A stretch of 64,000 nucleotides of DNA from Allium sativum (taxonomy: Eukaryota > Streptophyta > Magnoliopsida > Asparagales > Amaryllidaceae), in NCBI GenBank assembly GCA_030737875.1, contig CM060912.1:210503231-210567230 (forward strand), written 5' to 3'. The notes beneath the pieces are model-generated. The model made no database searches and was not told the origin of the DNA. It saw only the letters and a list, made by a program, of their open reading frames with translations. Shown here one piece after another: positions 24,309 through 36,620 of this stretch (position 1 is its first letter; each line of letters opens with the position of its first letter). The position numbers were made by a program, and so were the translations under genes.

Positions 24309-24336
24309 GAGTTTATTTGCTTGTTTCCCTAAACTC
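24309..24336 (+). other. Late-LTR stem-loop of A (GAGTTTA/TAAACTC)
   Basis: GAGTTTA (24309-24315) and TAAACTC (24330-24336) form a perfect 7-bp stem. The same stem occurs in both B LTRs (35191-35215, 42624-42648) and in C (44817-44841), after a CCAGT..ATGACTG motif. It is about 0.4 kb from the LTR end. Confidence 0.55.
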
Positions 24337-24714
24337 TTGGGTCCCTAAATATGTACGGGCAGTCAAGTAGTCGGGATTTACAGATATAGTTGAAGAGCTG
24401 GAGCAGGAAGCTTCAGGATCATATAGCTATAGTTATTTCCGCTGTGTTGTAAGTGTTGTACTTTGATAATGATGTATATTCAAATACAGATGTATATTTC
24501 AAAGTTATGTTATGAAATATACTTATTCGTTCCGCTGTGAGATTCGTGTTACTCTGATGTTGTGTTCTTCTTCTTCTTCTATTCTAATTTTCTATCTTAT
24601 CTTTCCTCACCCTCTAATTTCTTTCACTAGTTACCATGATTTTTCGATGTTTTGGTTATCGACATCGAGCTTATGTCGATAACCAAAGTCGCCAAAAATC
24701 CGGGTCGTTACAGT

Positions 24715-24726
24715 TGGTATCAGAGC
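24715..24726 (+). promoter_or_regulatory. Primer-binding site of element A
   Basis: TGGTATCAGAGC begins two bases after the LTR end and is complementary to the 3' end of initiator Met-tRNA. Confidence 0.95.
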
Positions 24727-25373
24727 AAAGGTTTAGAATTACTTGGCTCTGTGGCGTGACTCGGTAGAGATAGGGTTAGTAATACCCTAGTCTAAGATTG
24801 AGTGTATATATACGAGTGAGCGTATTTGTTATTGATATAAAAATTGTTTTATATTGTGGAGATTCATTGGTTGAGTTGTTTATGAGTTCTGGTCGATCAG
24901 TTTGATCCACTGTATCGGTAGGAGTTACTAAACACTTGAATACGATGGGTCGTCATGATATGTTTTGAAAAAGGGGTAAATTAAAATAAGTTTACCCAAG
25001 GTATATCTTGATATAAGAAGATATATATATCAAAATTATACTATAGTGGACATATTGGTTGTTATTATAATCGAGTAAGATTATAAATTAAATCGTTATG
25101 TAAATAACCAATCAGAATTCATATAAGTGAAATACGTGAAATCAGATGAGTTGAATCTGAAATTTAAGCCAGAAATTGAATTTAAGACTCTGGAGAATTG
25201 GATAAGTGTTTGTAAATAGATTTGGATTAAAAATAAGGAAAATTTAAGATCCTGGGAGATTTTAAATTGTTTTACAAGCAGCGTGAATTATATTTTGAAA
25301 TGAATTTCAAAGTGGAAATGTTTAGAAATGGTTTTATAGTATTGAACTCACTTCGATCACTGGAAAATAGATT

Positions 25374-25398
25374 CTGATGATGACAGCAGCATCATCAG
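25374..25398 (+). promoter_or_regulatory. Leader hairpin of element A
   Basis: CTGATGATG and CATCATCAG form a perfect 9-bp stem with the 7-nt loop ACAGCAG, about 650 nt after the PBS. The stem is shared with B, C and F. This loop, unlike theirs, is not self-complementary. Confidence 0.5.
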
Positions 25399-25479
25399 TA
25401 TTCATTTTCGAGTTGTAAGTGACGAATTACTACCAGAGATACTGTTTTGAATTTGTTTTGGGAAAGATAAGTGTGTTGA

Positions 25480-26110
25480 ATTTCAAAATAGAATTTAAAA
25501 TATAGAATTTGAATTTTGAAATAGATTTGAAATATTAACTTGTTTAAAGGAAATAAAACGAGAAGTTCCTTTATAAACGAAGTTTATAAATAGTTCTTTT
25601 ATAAACGAAGTTTATAAATGAAGTGAAAAGAATTATCATTGGATAATTCAGAAATAAAAATACAAGTGTGGAATTTAAAGGGAAATCTATTTTCCAAAGG
25701 TAGAAATATCGATTTCAAAAGGAATTGAAATCGAGACTTATTTAAAAGGAATTTGAATAAAGGAAATTCAAACACAGAATTTAAATAAGAAAATTCAAAG
25801 GGAGTTTGAATATATGAAATTCAATAGAATTTGAATAGAGGAAATTCGAATATAGAAATCGAATAGAATTTGACATAAGAGAAATCGAATAGAATTTGAC
25901 ATATGAGAAATCGAATAGAATTTGAATAAGAGAAGTGACATAGAAATTGAATAAAGGATTTGAAAAGGAATTTGAATATTTGTAATTCAAATTGAATATA
26001 GAAATTTAAAGGAGTTTAAATATATGAAGTTCAAATAGAATTTGAATTAGGAAAATTCAAATAGAGTTGAAAAGGAATTTGAATATAGCATTCAAAGGGG
26101 ATTTGAGGAT
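25480..26110 (+). repeat. GAATTTGAATA-type degenerate tandem repeats in A's interior
   Basis: Short units such as AGAATTTGAATAAGAGAA and GAAATCGAATAGAATTTGAC recur every 25-35 bases. The strand is strongly purine-rich. A 32-bp unit with CCTTTATAAACGAAGTTTATAAAT is also doubled near 25568-25620. Confidence 0.7.
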
Positions 26111-26571
26111 TTATATTCGAAATTGAATATGAAGCGTAAGTTTAAAATGGAGTTCAATTAGTTGATAAACAAGTTAAACCTATATTTGAACATGTATATT
26201 CAAATAAAAAGGTGAAATGGGCAAACCAGTAATTTGAAAATCACTTAACGAACTAAGTTAAAATGATTGGATTAAGTTAAAATGAATCAGAAATGTATAA
26301 ATATACATGAGATAGGTATGGATAAGGTATGTAGGTATATAAATAGAATGCTCGACGAAAAGGTATGTATTTAATTTCCATATGAGATTTTATGCGCCGT
26401 ATCGGCTAGCCGCTTGGCTTTTTCTTTTTATTTTGGATTGGTGAGGGCCATGGGAGGCTATTTGAAATATCCTGATGCTCTCAGTACAAAGGAGGTAATG
26501 GCGAATTTTTTCCGGGAATTTAAGGAGTTAGAATATTTTTTTAAGATAATTTGATAGTTAGAAATCAACTT

Positions 26572-26575
<4 letters not shown>

Positions 26576-26619
<44 letters not shown>
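26576..26619. repeat. (TA)n microsatellite in A's interior
   Basis: About 44 bases of TA repeats, flanked by TATCGATA. Confidence 0.95.
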
Positions 26620-26621
<2 letters not shown>

Positions 26622-27953
26622 GTCGATAAGGAAACGAACTTAGAAATAGAATAGTATAATCAAAAGAGAAGTCTAGGGATAAAATCTCGTAAGAATAGAA
26701 AGAGAAAGTGTATATGTGTTTAAAAGTGAATCAGTAGTTGTATGGTATTGATTATTCGAGTAAGTAGTCATATCTGTTCTGACGTTATAAATGTTATTCA
26801 GTCAAGGTCTGAGAGGTAGTTATACCCCAACTTGATTGATTTCATTATTAACAAATAAATAGTAAGATTTTAGGATCGAAGATCAATGTTGAATAAGAGT
26901 TAGTTGAATATAGTATTTGGATTGTCGTAACGATGTTTTACACACCATCCGTTTTAACCCAAATGAAATGTAAGATTGGAAATAGAATATAGAATATTTC
27001 CTAAGTATAGAAATAAACGAGATCGGAAAAGAGATAAGAAATTGGAATATTTTCCAATTTTTAATAGCATGTATTTTCTAAAGTTTAGAAAATAAAGAAA
27101 GGCGATATTCGGAAATGTTTTCCAAATAACATAAAAGGCCAATATGGTTATTGAAAATATTTGGTTAACAAATATTGATAAAGAAATAGAGAAGTGATTT
27201 AACTAATGGAATATGAGTTAAGGGCTCAGTGAGATGTTCAAAAGGAAATTTTGATTTTTGAAAAGAGTAAACTGTTAAAAAATCCCTGGTAAAGACTGTT
27301 TGAATTAAAAACAAATTTAACAGAAATTTGTGAAAGAAAATTTGAATTAAAGTAAAATCAGTTAAGTGGTAACTGAAGTTAAATTGAAATCGAATAAGAT
27401 TGGATTTGTGAAATTAGAATCCGAAATGGTATTGGATTGAGGAGTTAAGGAATTAAAAATCAAGAATTTGACTTGAGTGAAATGGGATTTGGCTTGGATA
27501 TAAGCGAATGGTTGTGTGGTGAATAAAAGCAGATTAGAATTTGATTGGGATGACCCTTGTATCCGCTGAATGGATAACAGGTGGAAAGAATATAATGATA
27601 TGCCGACAAAAAGGTACAAGTTTATATTTCTATTGAATATAAGATTTATGAGCCGAATTGGAAAGCTGTTTGGCTGTTTGATTTTCTTCTGGGTTGGAGA
27701 TGGCCCAGATAGGCGAGTTGGAGTTTGACCGATTAACCAGTACAAAGGAGGTGCTGGCGAAATTTTTCGAAAAGTTAAGGCGTTAGAAAATTTTCAGGAT
27801 TTTTGAAAATTTTCATTGATAAGAATTAATTAATAATTTAATTGAAATTAAATTGGTTCAGTTGAAATTGAAGTTAAGAAGTGAACAAATATGTTCTAAC
27901 AGTCGATAGAGTCGTCCTCTACCTTTTAGCAATTTTGAGGACGAAATTATTTT

Positions 27954-27965
27954 AAGTGGGGAAGA
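27954..27965 (+). promoter_or_regulatory. Polypurine tract of element A
   Basis: AAGTGGGGAAGA is followed by T and the 3' LTR start TGTAATGACCC. GAGGACGAAA lies 8 bases upstream. B has AAGTGGGGGAGA at the same place. Confidence 0.9.
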
Positions 27966-27966
27966 T

Positions 27967-30900
27967 TGTAATGACCCGCATTGGCAGAGGTATTATGATT
28001 AATTTATTTAATTATATCAATGGTGGTATAGTGAATTAAATGATCGTTGAATTAAAATATGGTGAATATTTAATTAAAAATAATAAATTAAATAATATAT
28101 TTAAATTCTAAAATAATCAGAATTGGTCGAAATGACGATATGGTGTTAACCGGATCATCTGTGATATATAATTCAGTTTAGAATTGAATTTGAATAACGA
28201 ATATATTCAGTCGACGTCAGTTTGAACGTATAATTATAATATAATTAAAATCGAGCTCGAAATGGCGCTGCAGTTCGTAAATTGGCGATTCGAACTTCAA
28301 CTGAATGTACAGGATTCGTTTTAAGCCGGATTTCTGTGAAACAAGAAACGTGTGGAGCTGGTGGGGTATATCTTTCTAGTGGAAGAGAAAAATCAGGATT
28401 TCGTCGTGTAGATTTTGAGATATGTCCAAATCAAATTTCAAAATAGTCGCTATAGAATCGTTTATCGACCGTATCGGTTTATTCGATATAACTAGAGATC
28501 GGGTTTGAATTTAGATAAGGTTGTTTTGGGAAATAGTGATAAATTAATTTTTAGAATTTTATCGTATTTTTTAATTAATTAAATAAGCAACTTTTTGTTT
28601 GAAGTATTTCGCACCCTGAAATCAACATTTTGAAGTTTCAAAATATGAGTCCATCTACCGGTATTATTATATTTTTGGGATCAGGGCACATCGCTTGACA
28701 CGATAATAACTTTATTTTCGTTTATAGAAGTTTGCATAGTGGAGTATATTTAACTTTATAACTTAAAATAAAAGTATATCTATAACTAAAACGTTATGAC
28801 CTACATGGTACCCTAAAACTAAGTTTTACAAACAAATGGAGAGAACAACACTGCAACCCTATAAGACTGAAGGGTACTCCATGATAACCAAGGAAAGGGC
28901 AACCCGATGATAACCAACACACCACGTTTCCCATATTTCCACCTCAACGAGATGAATGGAAATACACACCTACACATCAGTAATTCATATGAGACATTCT
29001 CTTCACCCTTTCCCTACGTCCATATCAACCCACGAACACTTCATTCTCTTGGACCTCAGCATAACACGTTCTCTTCGTCCTTTAATTCCCTACGTCCATA
29101 TAAACCCATGAACACTTCGTTTTCTCGGGTTCAAGAATCCCTGCTGTACGAGTTTCTTGGCAAACAAAGTTAAAAAGTAAAATAGAAAAGAAAGCGGAAA
29201 ACGCGAGTAGAAGGGAGGGGGCTGTCCAGTTTTGGGTTCGGGTCTGATGGATGACGCGGGGTGTATGACGACAGCAAATGAGGGAGTTTCGAACTTCAGA
29301 GAACGGTGATGGTGAGGGAGCTTAAAGGGTAACAGTTCTGAGTTGTTAAAGGAGGAGAAGCAGTGGATGTTTTACTGTGGTGATGTAGGGTTCCGTGAGG
29401 GGCTTTTTCACGACATCAGGTTAACAGATTTTGAGAAGGGTGGAAGATAGGAGAAACGGAACTGGATCGAAGAAATGGAGATTCGTATGAGGAGGTGTAC
29501 AGAGAGCAGGGGGCCGACGTTAAGATGGTGAAGTTTTTGTGTGCCCTTGAAACAGTGAAGCTCGAGTTCGAGCGTGAGGATATGGCGGAAGACAAGTTGA
29601 TGGAGTTTCATATGAAAGAAAGAAGTGTGTGAAATGGCGTGATTTTCTGGAGCCGTTCGAGTATGCGCTGGAGTGGGCTAGTTTCATTCTTGTTGAAGGA
29701 AGCCTAGGGTGCTGTAGCATGGCGGTTGATGTAATCTTCGGTCACAGGAAGGGGGACGGTAGGCTAGTGAATGTTTTCATGAAAGAATGAAGTTGATGGG
29801 TGGAAAGTGATGTTCGGAAATGGTCTGCGAATACAGGTGCACTGGAATTCATGTTGGGAGAAGGTGAAATGGGAAGACGCGGGTGTATGTGGAAAAGGGT
29901 AGCGGGCTGAATATGTAAGGCCCGATCTAAATAAACAACAATATGGAAGTGGGCCAAAGAAAATGAAAACGGGAAGAAGCGAACAGAAGTTTAAATGGTG
30001 GAAGACGATGTACTGTTGAAACCGGGTTGAGAGGGATATGGGCTGGATTTGAAATAATTTCGAACGGTCTAATCCGTTGGGATCGTATGGACGGCGGCTA
30101 CCCAATGGAACTGACTGGGAGTGAATTGGAGCTCGTTACAATTTATGGCGAAATAAACTGTTTGATTCAAATCAAACAAACAGTTTATCGTTCTTTAACG
30201 ATGAACTGCAAATGTGAGTAAATCTCACTAACTCTGAACAGTTTATAATTTCATGTTGTATTTTTAGAACTGTTAGAAATTGTCTGATTTACTGTGTGTT
30301 GATTGTTTGATTGAACTGCTAGTCAGTTAGTTAAATTTCTATATTGCTTCTGTTTAACAGAATATATCATATGGAACTGAAAGTGATGTTATCTATATTG
30401 TTTAACATCTGCGATGCAGGGAAACAGGTTGGAGGAATCCAACTGGATTCCTCAACATTTATTTTACTGTTTTCATATATTGTGATATATGATGAGTTAT
30501 ATAATCTGTTATGGATTATGGGTGTTGGAATGATGTTGATCATTTTTATTCGATATTTTAAATATCATAAAAGACCCTGGGTTGTAAAAAGGATTTTTTT
30601 CAATGTATATTGAAAAAAAGGGAGTTTATAAAATCAACAGATTTTATAAAAGGAAATATTTTGAAAGAAAAAGAAGTTAATCGATTTTAGTTAATCGATT
30701 AGAGAATAAAGCAAAAGGAGTTAATCGATGTTAGTTAATCGATTAGAGAATAAAGTTAAAAGAAGTTAATCGATGTTAGTTAATCGATTAGAGAATAAAG
30801 TAAAAGGAGTTAATCGATGTTATTAATCGATTAGAGAATAAAGAAAAAGGAGTTAATCGATGTTAGTTAATCGATTAGAGTTAAAGTAAAATGAGTTAAT

Positions 30901-33105
30901 CGAATATAGTTTATTCGAATAGAAAGAAAATGAGTTAATCGAATATAGTTTATTCGAATAGAAAGTAAAAGGAGTTAATCGATGTTAGTTAATCGATTAG
31001 AGTTAAAGTAAAATGAGTTAATCGAATATAGTTTATTCGAATAGAAAGTAAAAGGAGTTAATCGATGTTAGTTAATCGATTAGAGTTAAAGTAAAAGGAG
31101 TTAATCGAATATAGTTTATTCGAAGAAAGTAAAAGGAGTTATCGAATATAGTTTATTCGAAAGGAGTTAAGTGAAATGAGTAATCCAATAGTGTTAGTCC
31201 AATAGTGTTAATTGATAAGGGTTAATCGAATAGAGTTAAGTGAAAAGAGTCAATCGAATATAGCTATTCGAAGAGGGTTAAGTAAGGAAGTTAGTAAAAG
31301 GAATATAAAGTGAACTTTGCCTATTTCAAAGTTAGAAATGTTGTTCAGTTAAGGTCTGAGAGGTAGTTCTACCCTAACTTGATTGGCTTCGTTTTAACTA
31401 AGGGATAGTTAAGGTTCGGCAGTAAAGGAAATGGTTTGAGTTGGCATAGCGATGTTTGTTTAAGCATCTGTCTAAGTCCAATGAAGAAGCTTTGGAAATG
31501 TTTTCCAAATAAGAAACCAGAAATGTTTTCTAAATAAGGAAAACAAGAAATGGAAATGTTTTCCTTTGTTAATAACGTATATTTTCCCAATTTAGAAAAT
31601 AAGGAATATTGAACATAGGAAAACAGGAGATAAGTAAATTAATGAAATAAAGAGATAAATGTTGAATGATGTTTGATCGATATAAATTTCCATTTGGAAA
31701 TAATATCGTTGTTTGCACACCTGTTTTATTCGATAGTTAAATCACAGACTATCGAAGTTTTGACCATTTTAACGTTGTTAATATGGAGAGACCGGTTGGA
31801 TTATTATCCAAATAACCACTCTGTATTGGCATAAGCATTGCGAATCATATATGCCAAAGAAAATTGAAGACGGAGTTATGCAAGGGCTACCCTGTTTACA
31901 GAATAGTGCCTTCGGTTGATCCTGTTCCTGGATGACTTGTATGGACGGATTTCTGACAGAGTATTTCCAGACGATCACATATATTGATTTCTCCAACCGT
32001 ACCAAGAGTGGAAGCGGAGAAGGAAACTTCTCTTAGCTAACACATAATGTATGGTTGAGGACGTTAATCGGTGATTTGATGGATTTGATGATGTGGCATT
32101 CAAAGTGAATCTGGTATGACGATAAAGCGTAGCTTCTAGCCTCATCATCCGGTAAATGACAGAAATCGGGCAGGCAGCATGGCTAAGTCGGTCGCACCGA
32201 AGTAGGGTGTATAATCACCTGATCTAGAGTTTCATTTACTTCTAAAAATCTATTGTTGATGTTGTCCCACTCGGGAAACGGTTGCTGATCCCAACTGTTG
32301 GTGATATACATTCGATACGCTCAAGCGAAATGAGTGTTCGGTCATGTGTGGTCGGGTTGCAAGATGTTCTTGTTGAACCAAGTGTATTCCTCTCTAGAGG
32401 TACACGAGCGATAGGTGGTTCCATACCTTGTCATAGTTGGAAATCCATTACCCAATACGTGCTTGCGGTTTTGATTGTATACTATATATGTAGAACGTGA
32501 GATGAAAGCGTTCTGCTAGATGATTATATATACTGTGGTTGATAGATATTATTATAATATCAAAAGGTTTTTGATATAAAGTTATTTTGGATTCTCATAA
32601 GGGAAAAACCCGTTCCGTTATGCGGCGTGGTCTTATGAGTATCATATACCTGTATAACTGTTTTAAACTGTTTTACTCATACCAGTCCCATGACTGACCG
32701 GGAGTTTATTTGTTTGTTTCCCTAAACTCTTGGGTGCCTAAATTTGTACGGGCAGTCAAGTAGTCGGGATTTACAGATATAGTTGAAGAGCTGGAGCAGG
32801 AGGCTTCAGGATCATATAGCTATAGTTATTTCCGCTCTGTTGTAAGGGCTGTACTTTGATAATGATGTATATTCAAATACAGATGTATATTTCAAAGTTA
32901 TGTTATGAAATATATTTATTCGTTCCGCTGTGAGATTCGTGTTACTCTGATGTTGTGTTCTTCTTCTTCTTGTATTCTAATTTTCTATCTTATCTTTCCT
33001 CACCCTCTAATTTCTTTCACTAATTACCAGGATTTTTCGATGTTTTGGTTATCGACATCGAGCTTATGTCGATAACCAAAGTCGCCAAAAATCCGGGTCG
33101 TTACA
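27967..33105 (+). mobile_element. 3' LTR of element A
   Basis: It is nearly identical to 19577-24712, with scattered single-base changes and a few small insertions (for example near 28890). It carries its own copies of the palindromic array (30674-31275) and the late-LTR hairpin. Confidence 0.95.
30674..31275 (+). repeat. Palindromic tandem array in A's 3' LTR
   Basis: The same two unit types as at 22280-22881, in the same order. One unit has lost AG in its spacer (near 30818). Confidence 0.9.
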
Positions 33106-33110
33106 GAAGT
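33106..33110. repeat. Target-site duplication of element A, right copy (GAAGT)
   Basis: This follows A's terminal GTTACA and is identical to 19572-19576. Confidence 0.97.
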
Positions 33111-35579
33111 ATACTAATTAAATGGTATTTAATTGGAATTGAACTTGAATTGATTTTTGGGTTTATCGTGAACGGTGTTTTAAATAACACTTGTTCTTTA
33201 ACCCGATAATTAACGTAATGTGAATTGGGTTTATCATGAACTGTGTTTTAACGACATTCGTTCTTTAACCCGATTTATAATGAAATGTGATTTGGAATTT
33301 ATAAATATTTTGTTAAGATCTAAAGGAGATTTTCCAAAGTAAAGTTTTCCAATTTAATAAAATAAATTGGAATGGAATGGAATTCGATTTGGTAATAATC
33401 GAAGTGAATTTCTGTGGAGGAAGACAACTAATATATTTGGAATTTAAAAGGCTTTGCCGTTATTCCATTTATATTATTAGTCGGATATGGAAGTTTATAT
33501 CGATTATATATATATCGATTTGTTTTCCATGAAGATTCCATTGTAAATGGAATGTGGTTTTGAGTTGTCGTGGACGGTATCTTTAATAATACTGTTCTTA
33601 TACCCATCGGAGTTAAGAAAATCGAGAATGGAGTATCACCAGTTTTGCTCCAGGCGATAGTTAAATCCTTAATTAGATTTGAACGTGAAATGGTAATTGA
33701 ATTTACCGATAACACCGTGGTGTTAGATATGAAGTATTACCAATTTTACTTCATGGAATGAATAGGTTGGGATTGGGAAATTAAAACAAATGATTACTTC
33801 GGTAAGGTTCGTTAATCCCGACTAGTTTGGATAAACCATAAATTGTTTTGAATTGATATTCAAAAGAAAATTAAAGAATAAATTTAAAGAATTTATCTTT
33901 GATAAAATTAATGGGAACCTTTCCCAAAGTATAAGAATATTTGAATAAAAGAATATTCTGAATTGGAATGAGTCGTATGTTATGTTTGTGTAACACTTGT
34001 TTATTTTATACGCGAGTTATTCGGAAAGGCCGGGTTTATCCCATTCTGAATAACTGATTCGACGATGTGTCGAGGATAAAGACGGTGGTCGAAGACCGGA
34101 GGTCTTCACATCGTTTGGATAATTACTGATGATCTTGATTGGGCTGTACACCCAAGAGGAGGGAATCAGTTGGTGATCGTCCAGACGTACTTGGAGATCG
34201 ATGGATATGCGAGGTACAAGGTGCCTCCGATTTCGTTCAGACCCAGAACGGACTTGTAAATGGACCGTGTGTCTGACATTGGATATCATTATGTGTGATT
34301 GATGGATATCGGTTGCATGGAGTGGTTTGCCTGTGTGGCATGCTAAGATGCAAATGATCAAGGCTTCTGTTGGAAAGCAAAGTCTTGTGGTTGATGATCA
34401 AAGCACGTCCTTTGTGGCGTAGCTTTGTGTAGCATTAATTAGCGAGCCTAACACCCCGGTGTGGACCAGAAACGGGAGTAGGACCTCAGGGAGGACATGC
34501 GTTTCCTTCGAGCTAGGGTGGTGTCAGTGACCTACCAGCCCTGACATTTATATTATTTTCACCTGTGTGGTTATTGGATTGCGAGGCACCTCGGATATAT
34601 CGGTGACTATGTGGAGCCGATTGAGTCATTTGGCTCATTGACGCCCCAAAGGGCAGGGAAACACAATGTTCAGGCATTTTAATCCACATCGATGGACCTG
34701 CCCTGACGATCCAAGGGCCCACCTGAGTCTGGGTCCTGAGACACGGGCTGGAGCGTCTCGAATCGGTAGAGGATTATCTTTTTCCTCGGTTCACAGATGG
34801 AAATCCAACTTCCAATACGTGACTTTGCGGTTTTGATTATAGAACTAGTATGGCGACATGATATATGGTACCCATGCCGTCTATGATTGAAATTGTTTTG
34901 ACACTATACACTTATAGTAATAATAAAAGATGAAATTTAGCGTATCAAGCATTCTTTGGCCATTATAAGGTAAAACCCTATCCTCCGGCTTGTGTTGCAT
35001 TGTGTGATGGGACCTGGGTCTTCTAATAGCTTCATTGTTCTTTACTTAGCATTGCGCTGTTGTTTTATGCACTGGTATTCTTGGGAGGAAACCCGTTCCG
35101 TGTTATACGGCGTGGTCCCTTGATTTACCTAACTTTAAAATAAAGATTAATAACTCTTTTAGTTCTCACACCAGTTAGATGACTGGCCTAGAGTTTATTG
35201 TTTTAACCTAAACTCTAGGTGCCCCTATTTTCCGCACGGGCAGCTAGTAGTTTTGGTTTTGCAGATTTATATTCATAGGATCCTGGTTTACAGCTGGAAT
35301 GATATTCAGAAAGCTCTGTATCCGTATATTCCTTTCAGTTGTGTTTTGTATTATTTTCCGCTGCTATGTAATTTATTGTAATCTCTGATATTTTATGATG
35401 TATAATATTTATTCATACTATGTATATTCTTATATTCTGATGGAATTGTTGTAATAAGCAATGAAATGTTCTTCTGTTTGTGTTCCGATTTGTCGTGATC
35501 TCAAAACAATCAGGGGTTTCGAACGGTCTTGGTCGGTTTAGTAATTGATTCGGATCGAGCGAAATTCCCTGTTGTTACA
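33111..35579 (+). mobile_element. 5' LTR of B, second part
   Basis: It continues B's LTR from the insertion point and aligns with 40542-43011. It holds hairpins 2-4 (33159-33204, 33227-33271, 33562-33605) and the late GAGTTTA/TAAACTC hairpin (35191-35215), and ends CTGTTGTTACA. Confidence 0.92.
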
Positions 35580-35581
35580 TG

Positions 35582-35593
35582 TGGTATCAGAGC
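35582..35593 (+). promoter_or_regulatory. Primer-binding site of element B
   Basis: TGGTATCAGAGC lies two bases after the LTR end and is complementary to initiator Met-tRNA. Confidence 0.95.
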
Positions 35594-35925
35594 TCTGGTT
35601 TACAGAGCTCAGAGAACAAGACACTTCAGAAATGAAAGAATTTCATCAGAGATTGGATTAGTAATATCCAATGAGAATGACTCGTTAGAGATGGGATCAG
35701 TAGCATCCTAGAACGAGTGTGAAGAGTGTTGTTTTTAAAAATAAAAGTAAAAACAAGTTTTGTTTTGAAAATTTAATTTAATTATTCGTATTTGAATATT
35801 TATTTGTATTTATTTGGACAATCAAGTATATAAAGATTTTGCGTATACATCTGATCCGCGTGTATTTGAAGTTTTAATATACTGGATAGATATAGAATCA
35901 CACTCTAGTCGCCCGGACATGATTC

Positions 35926-35947
35926 TGATGATGGCGCGCTATCACCA
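35926..35947 (+). promoter_or_regulatory. Leader hairpin of B with GCGCGC loop (candidate dimerisation site)
   Basis: TGATGATG and TATCACCA pair at seven of eight positions (one G-U, one mismatch) around the self-complementary loop GCGCGC (35934-35939). It lies about 330 nt after the PBS, as in C (44110-44134). Confidence 0.5.
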
Positions 35948-36608
35948 TTATTTATTTTCGAGTTTCGAAAGTGGGATTTCTATATATTTCCATTAGACTA
36001 GTGTGAGAACCAAAGCTAGATAGGTTTATTATTGTGATTTGGCATCAAAAACATGATATTCTGTATATGTATCAAAATTATGAATTTGAAACGTTAATTC
36101 ACTAATTGATTGATGGTTGTGTTGTTTGATTATTGGTTTCATTTATTAAAATTTTGAACCATTTAGCCTAATGGAACCAAATATTGAACTGTATTGAAAA
36201 TTGTTTGAAAATGCATTCATGTACATGTATATGTGTGAACAGGTCATAGCAAGGAGGCTGGAGCAGAGGAATAAAATTGTTTGCCCGACAAATAGGTACA
36301 TGTTTATTGTATTTCTTGGGTTTTGGATGATTTCATGAGCCGATTGGTTAGCCGCTTGGCTGTTTCTTTTTCTTTTTGGATTGGAGAGGCTTGTATGGCA
36401 ATTTCTGGATTTTCCCGGTGCTCCTGTGCAGGGGAGGTTGTGGCGAATTTTTTCGAAAATTTAGGGTGTTAGCCAAATTTTTGAAAAATTTGAAAAGTTC
36501 TTAGAAACTGAAAAGTTGAAGAACTTAAGCCATAAAGAAAATAATGAAAGTTGAGTTGGTTTGTAAAACAGCTTTCAGCTTCGTTCCTTTTCGGGGACGA
36601 AAAGTTTT

Positions 36609-36620
36609 AAGTGGGGGAGA
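36609..36620 (+). promoter_or_regulatory. Polypurine tract of element B
   Basis: AAGTGGGGGAGA is followed by T and TGTAATAACCC. GGGGACGAAAAG lies just upstream. Confidence 0.92.

Larger units (their letters stand above)
19577..24712 (+). mobile_element. 5' LTR of element A
   Basis: It starts TGTAATGACCCGC and ends CCGGGTCGTTACA, and is nearly identical to 27967-33105. In order it holds an AT-rich U3 with the GTTTC-type module, a mixed-composition middle (20440-21760), the palindromic ATCGAT/TTCGAA array, a region similar to F (23400-24130), the late GAGTTTA hairpin and a (CTT)n tract (24567-24582). Confidence 0.95.
24713..27966 (+). mobile_element. Internal region of element A, non-coding
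   Basis: The interior begins with the PBS and a leader that contains the CTGATGATG hairpin. It continues through purine-rich GAATTTGAATA repeats (about 25480-26110), a first copy of the PPT-proximal module (26330-26540), a (TA)n tract, a segment resembling A's own LTR (26780-27190 versus 22930-23230) and a second PPT-proximal module (27590-27800), and ends in the PPT. No frame longer than 130 codons exists and none resembles gag or pol. Confidence 0.85.
19577..33105 (+). mobile_element. Element A: non-coding giant-LTR retrotransposon (LARD-like, 13.5 kb)
   Basis: A is structurally complete: 5' LTR 19577-24712 (5136 bp), PBS, non-coding interior 24713-27966 (3254 bp), PPT, 3' LTR 27967-33105 (5139 bp), with perfect GAAGT duplications. 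The LTRs differ at about 1% of positions in a 250-base sample, so the insertion is recent. There is no gag or pol. The lengths fit the LARD class (LTRs near 4.5-5 kb, interior near 3-3.5 kb). The GAGGACGAAA and AAGTGGGGAAGAT blocks before the 3' LTR resemble Tekay/Del chromoviruses, an inference from memory of that group. Confidence 0.95.

Noticed and set aside
25374..25398. Rho-independent-type terminator or microRNA precursor
   Set aside because: The stem is only 9 bp and lies in a retrotransposon leader; no T run follows, and it is too short for a miRNA precursor.
35582..35593. tRNA gene (match to tRNA-Met 3' end)
   Set aside because: Only the 12-nt primer-binding site is present directly after an LTR; there is no tRNA body. 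The same holds at 24715, 44458, 6861 and 7098.
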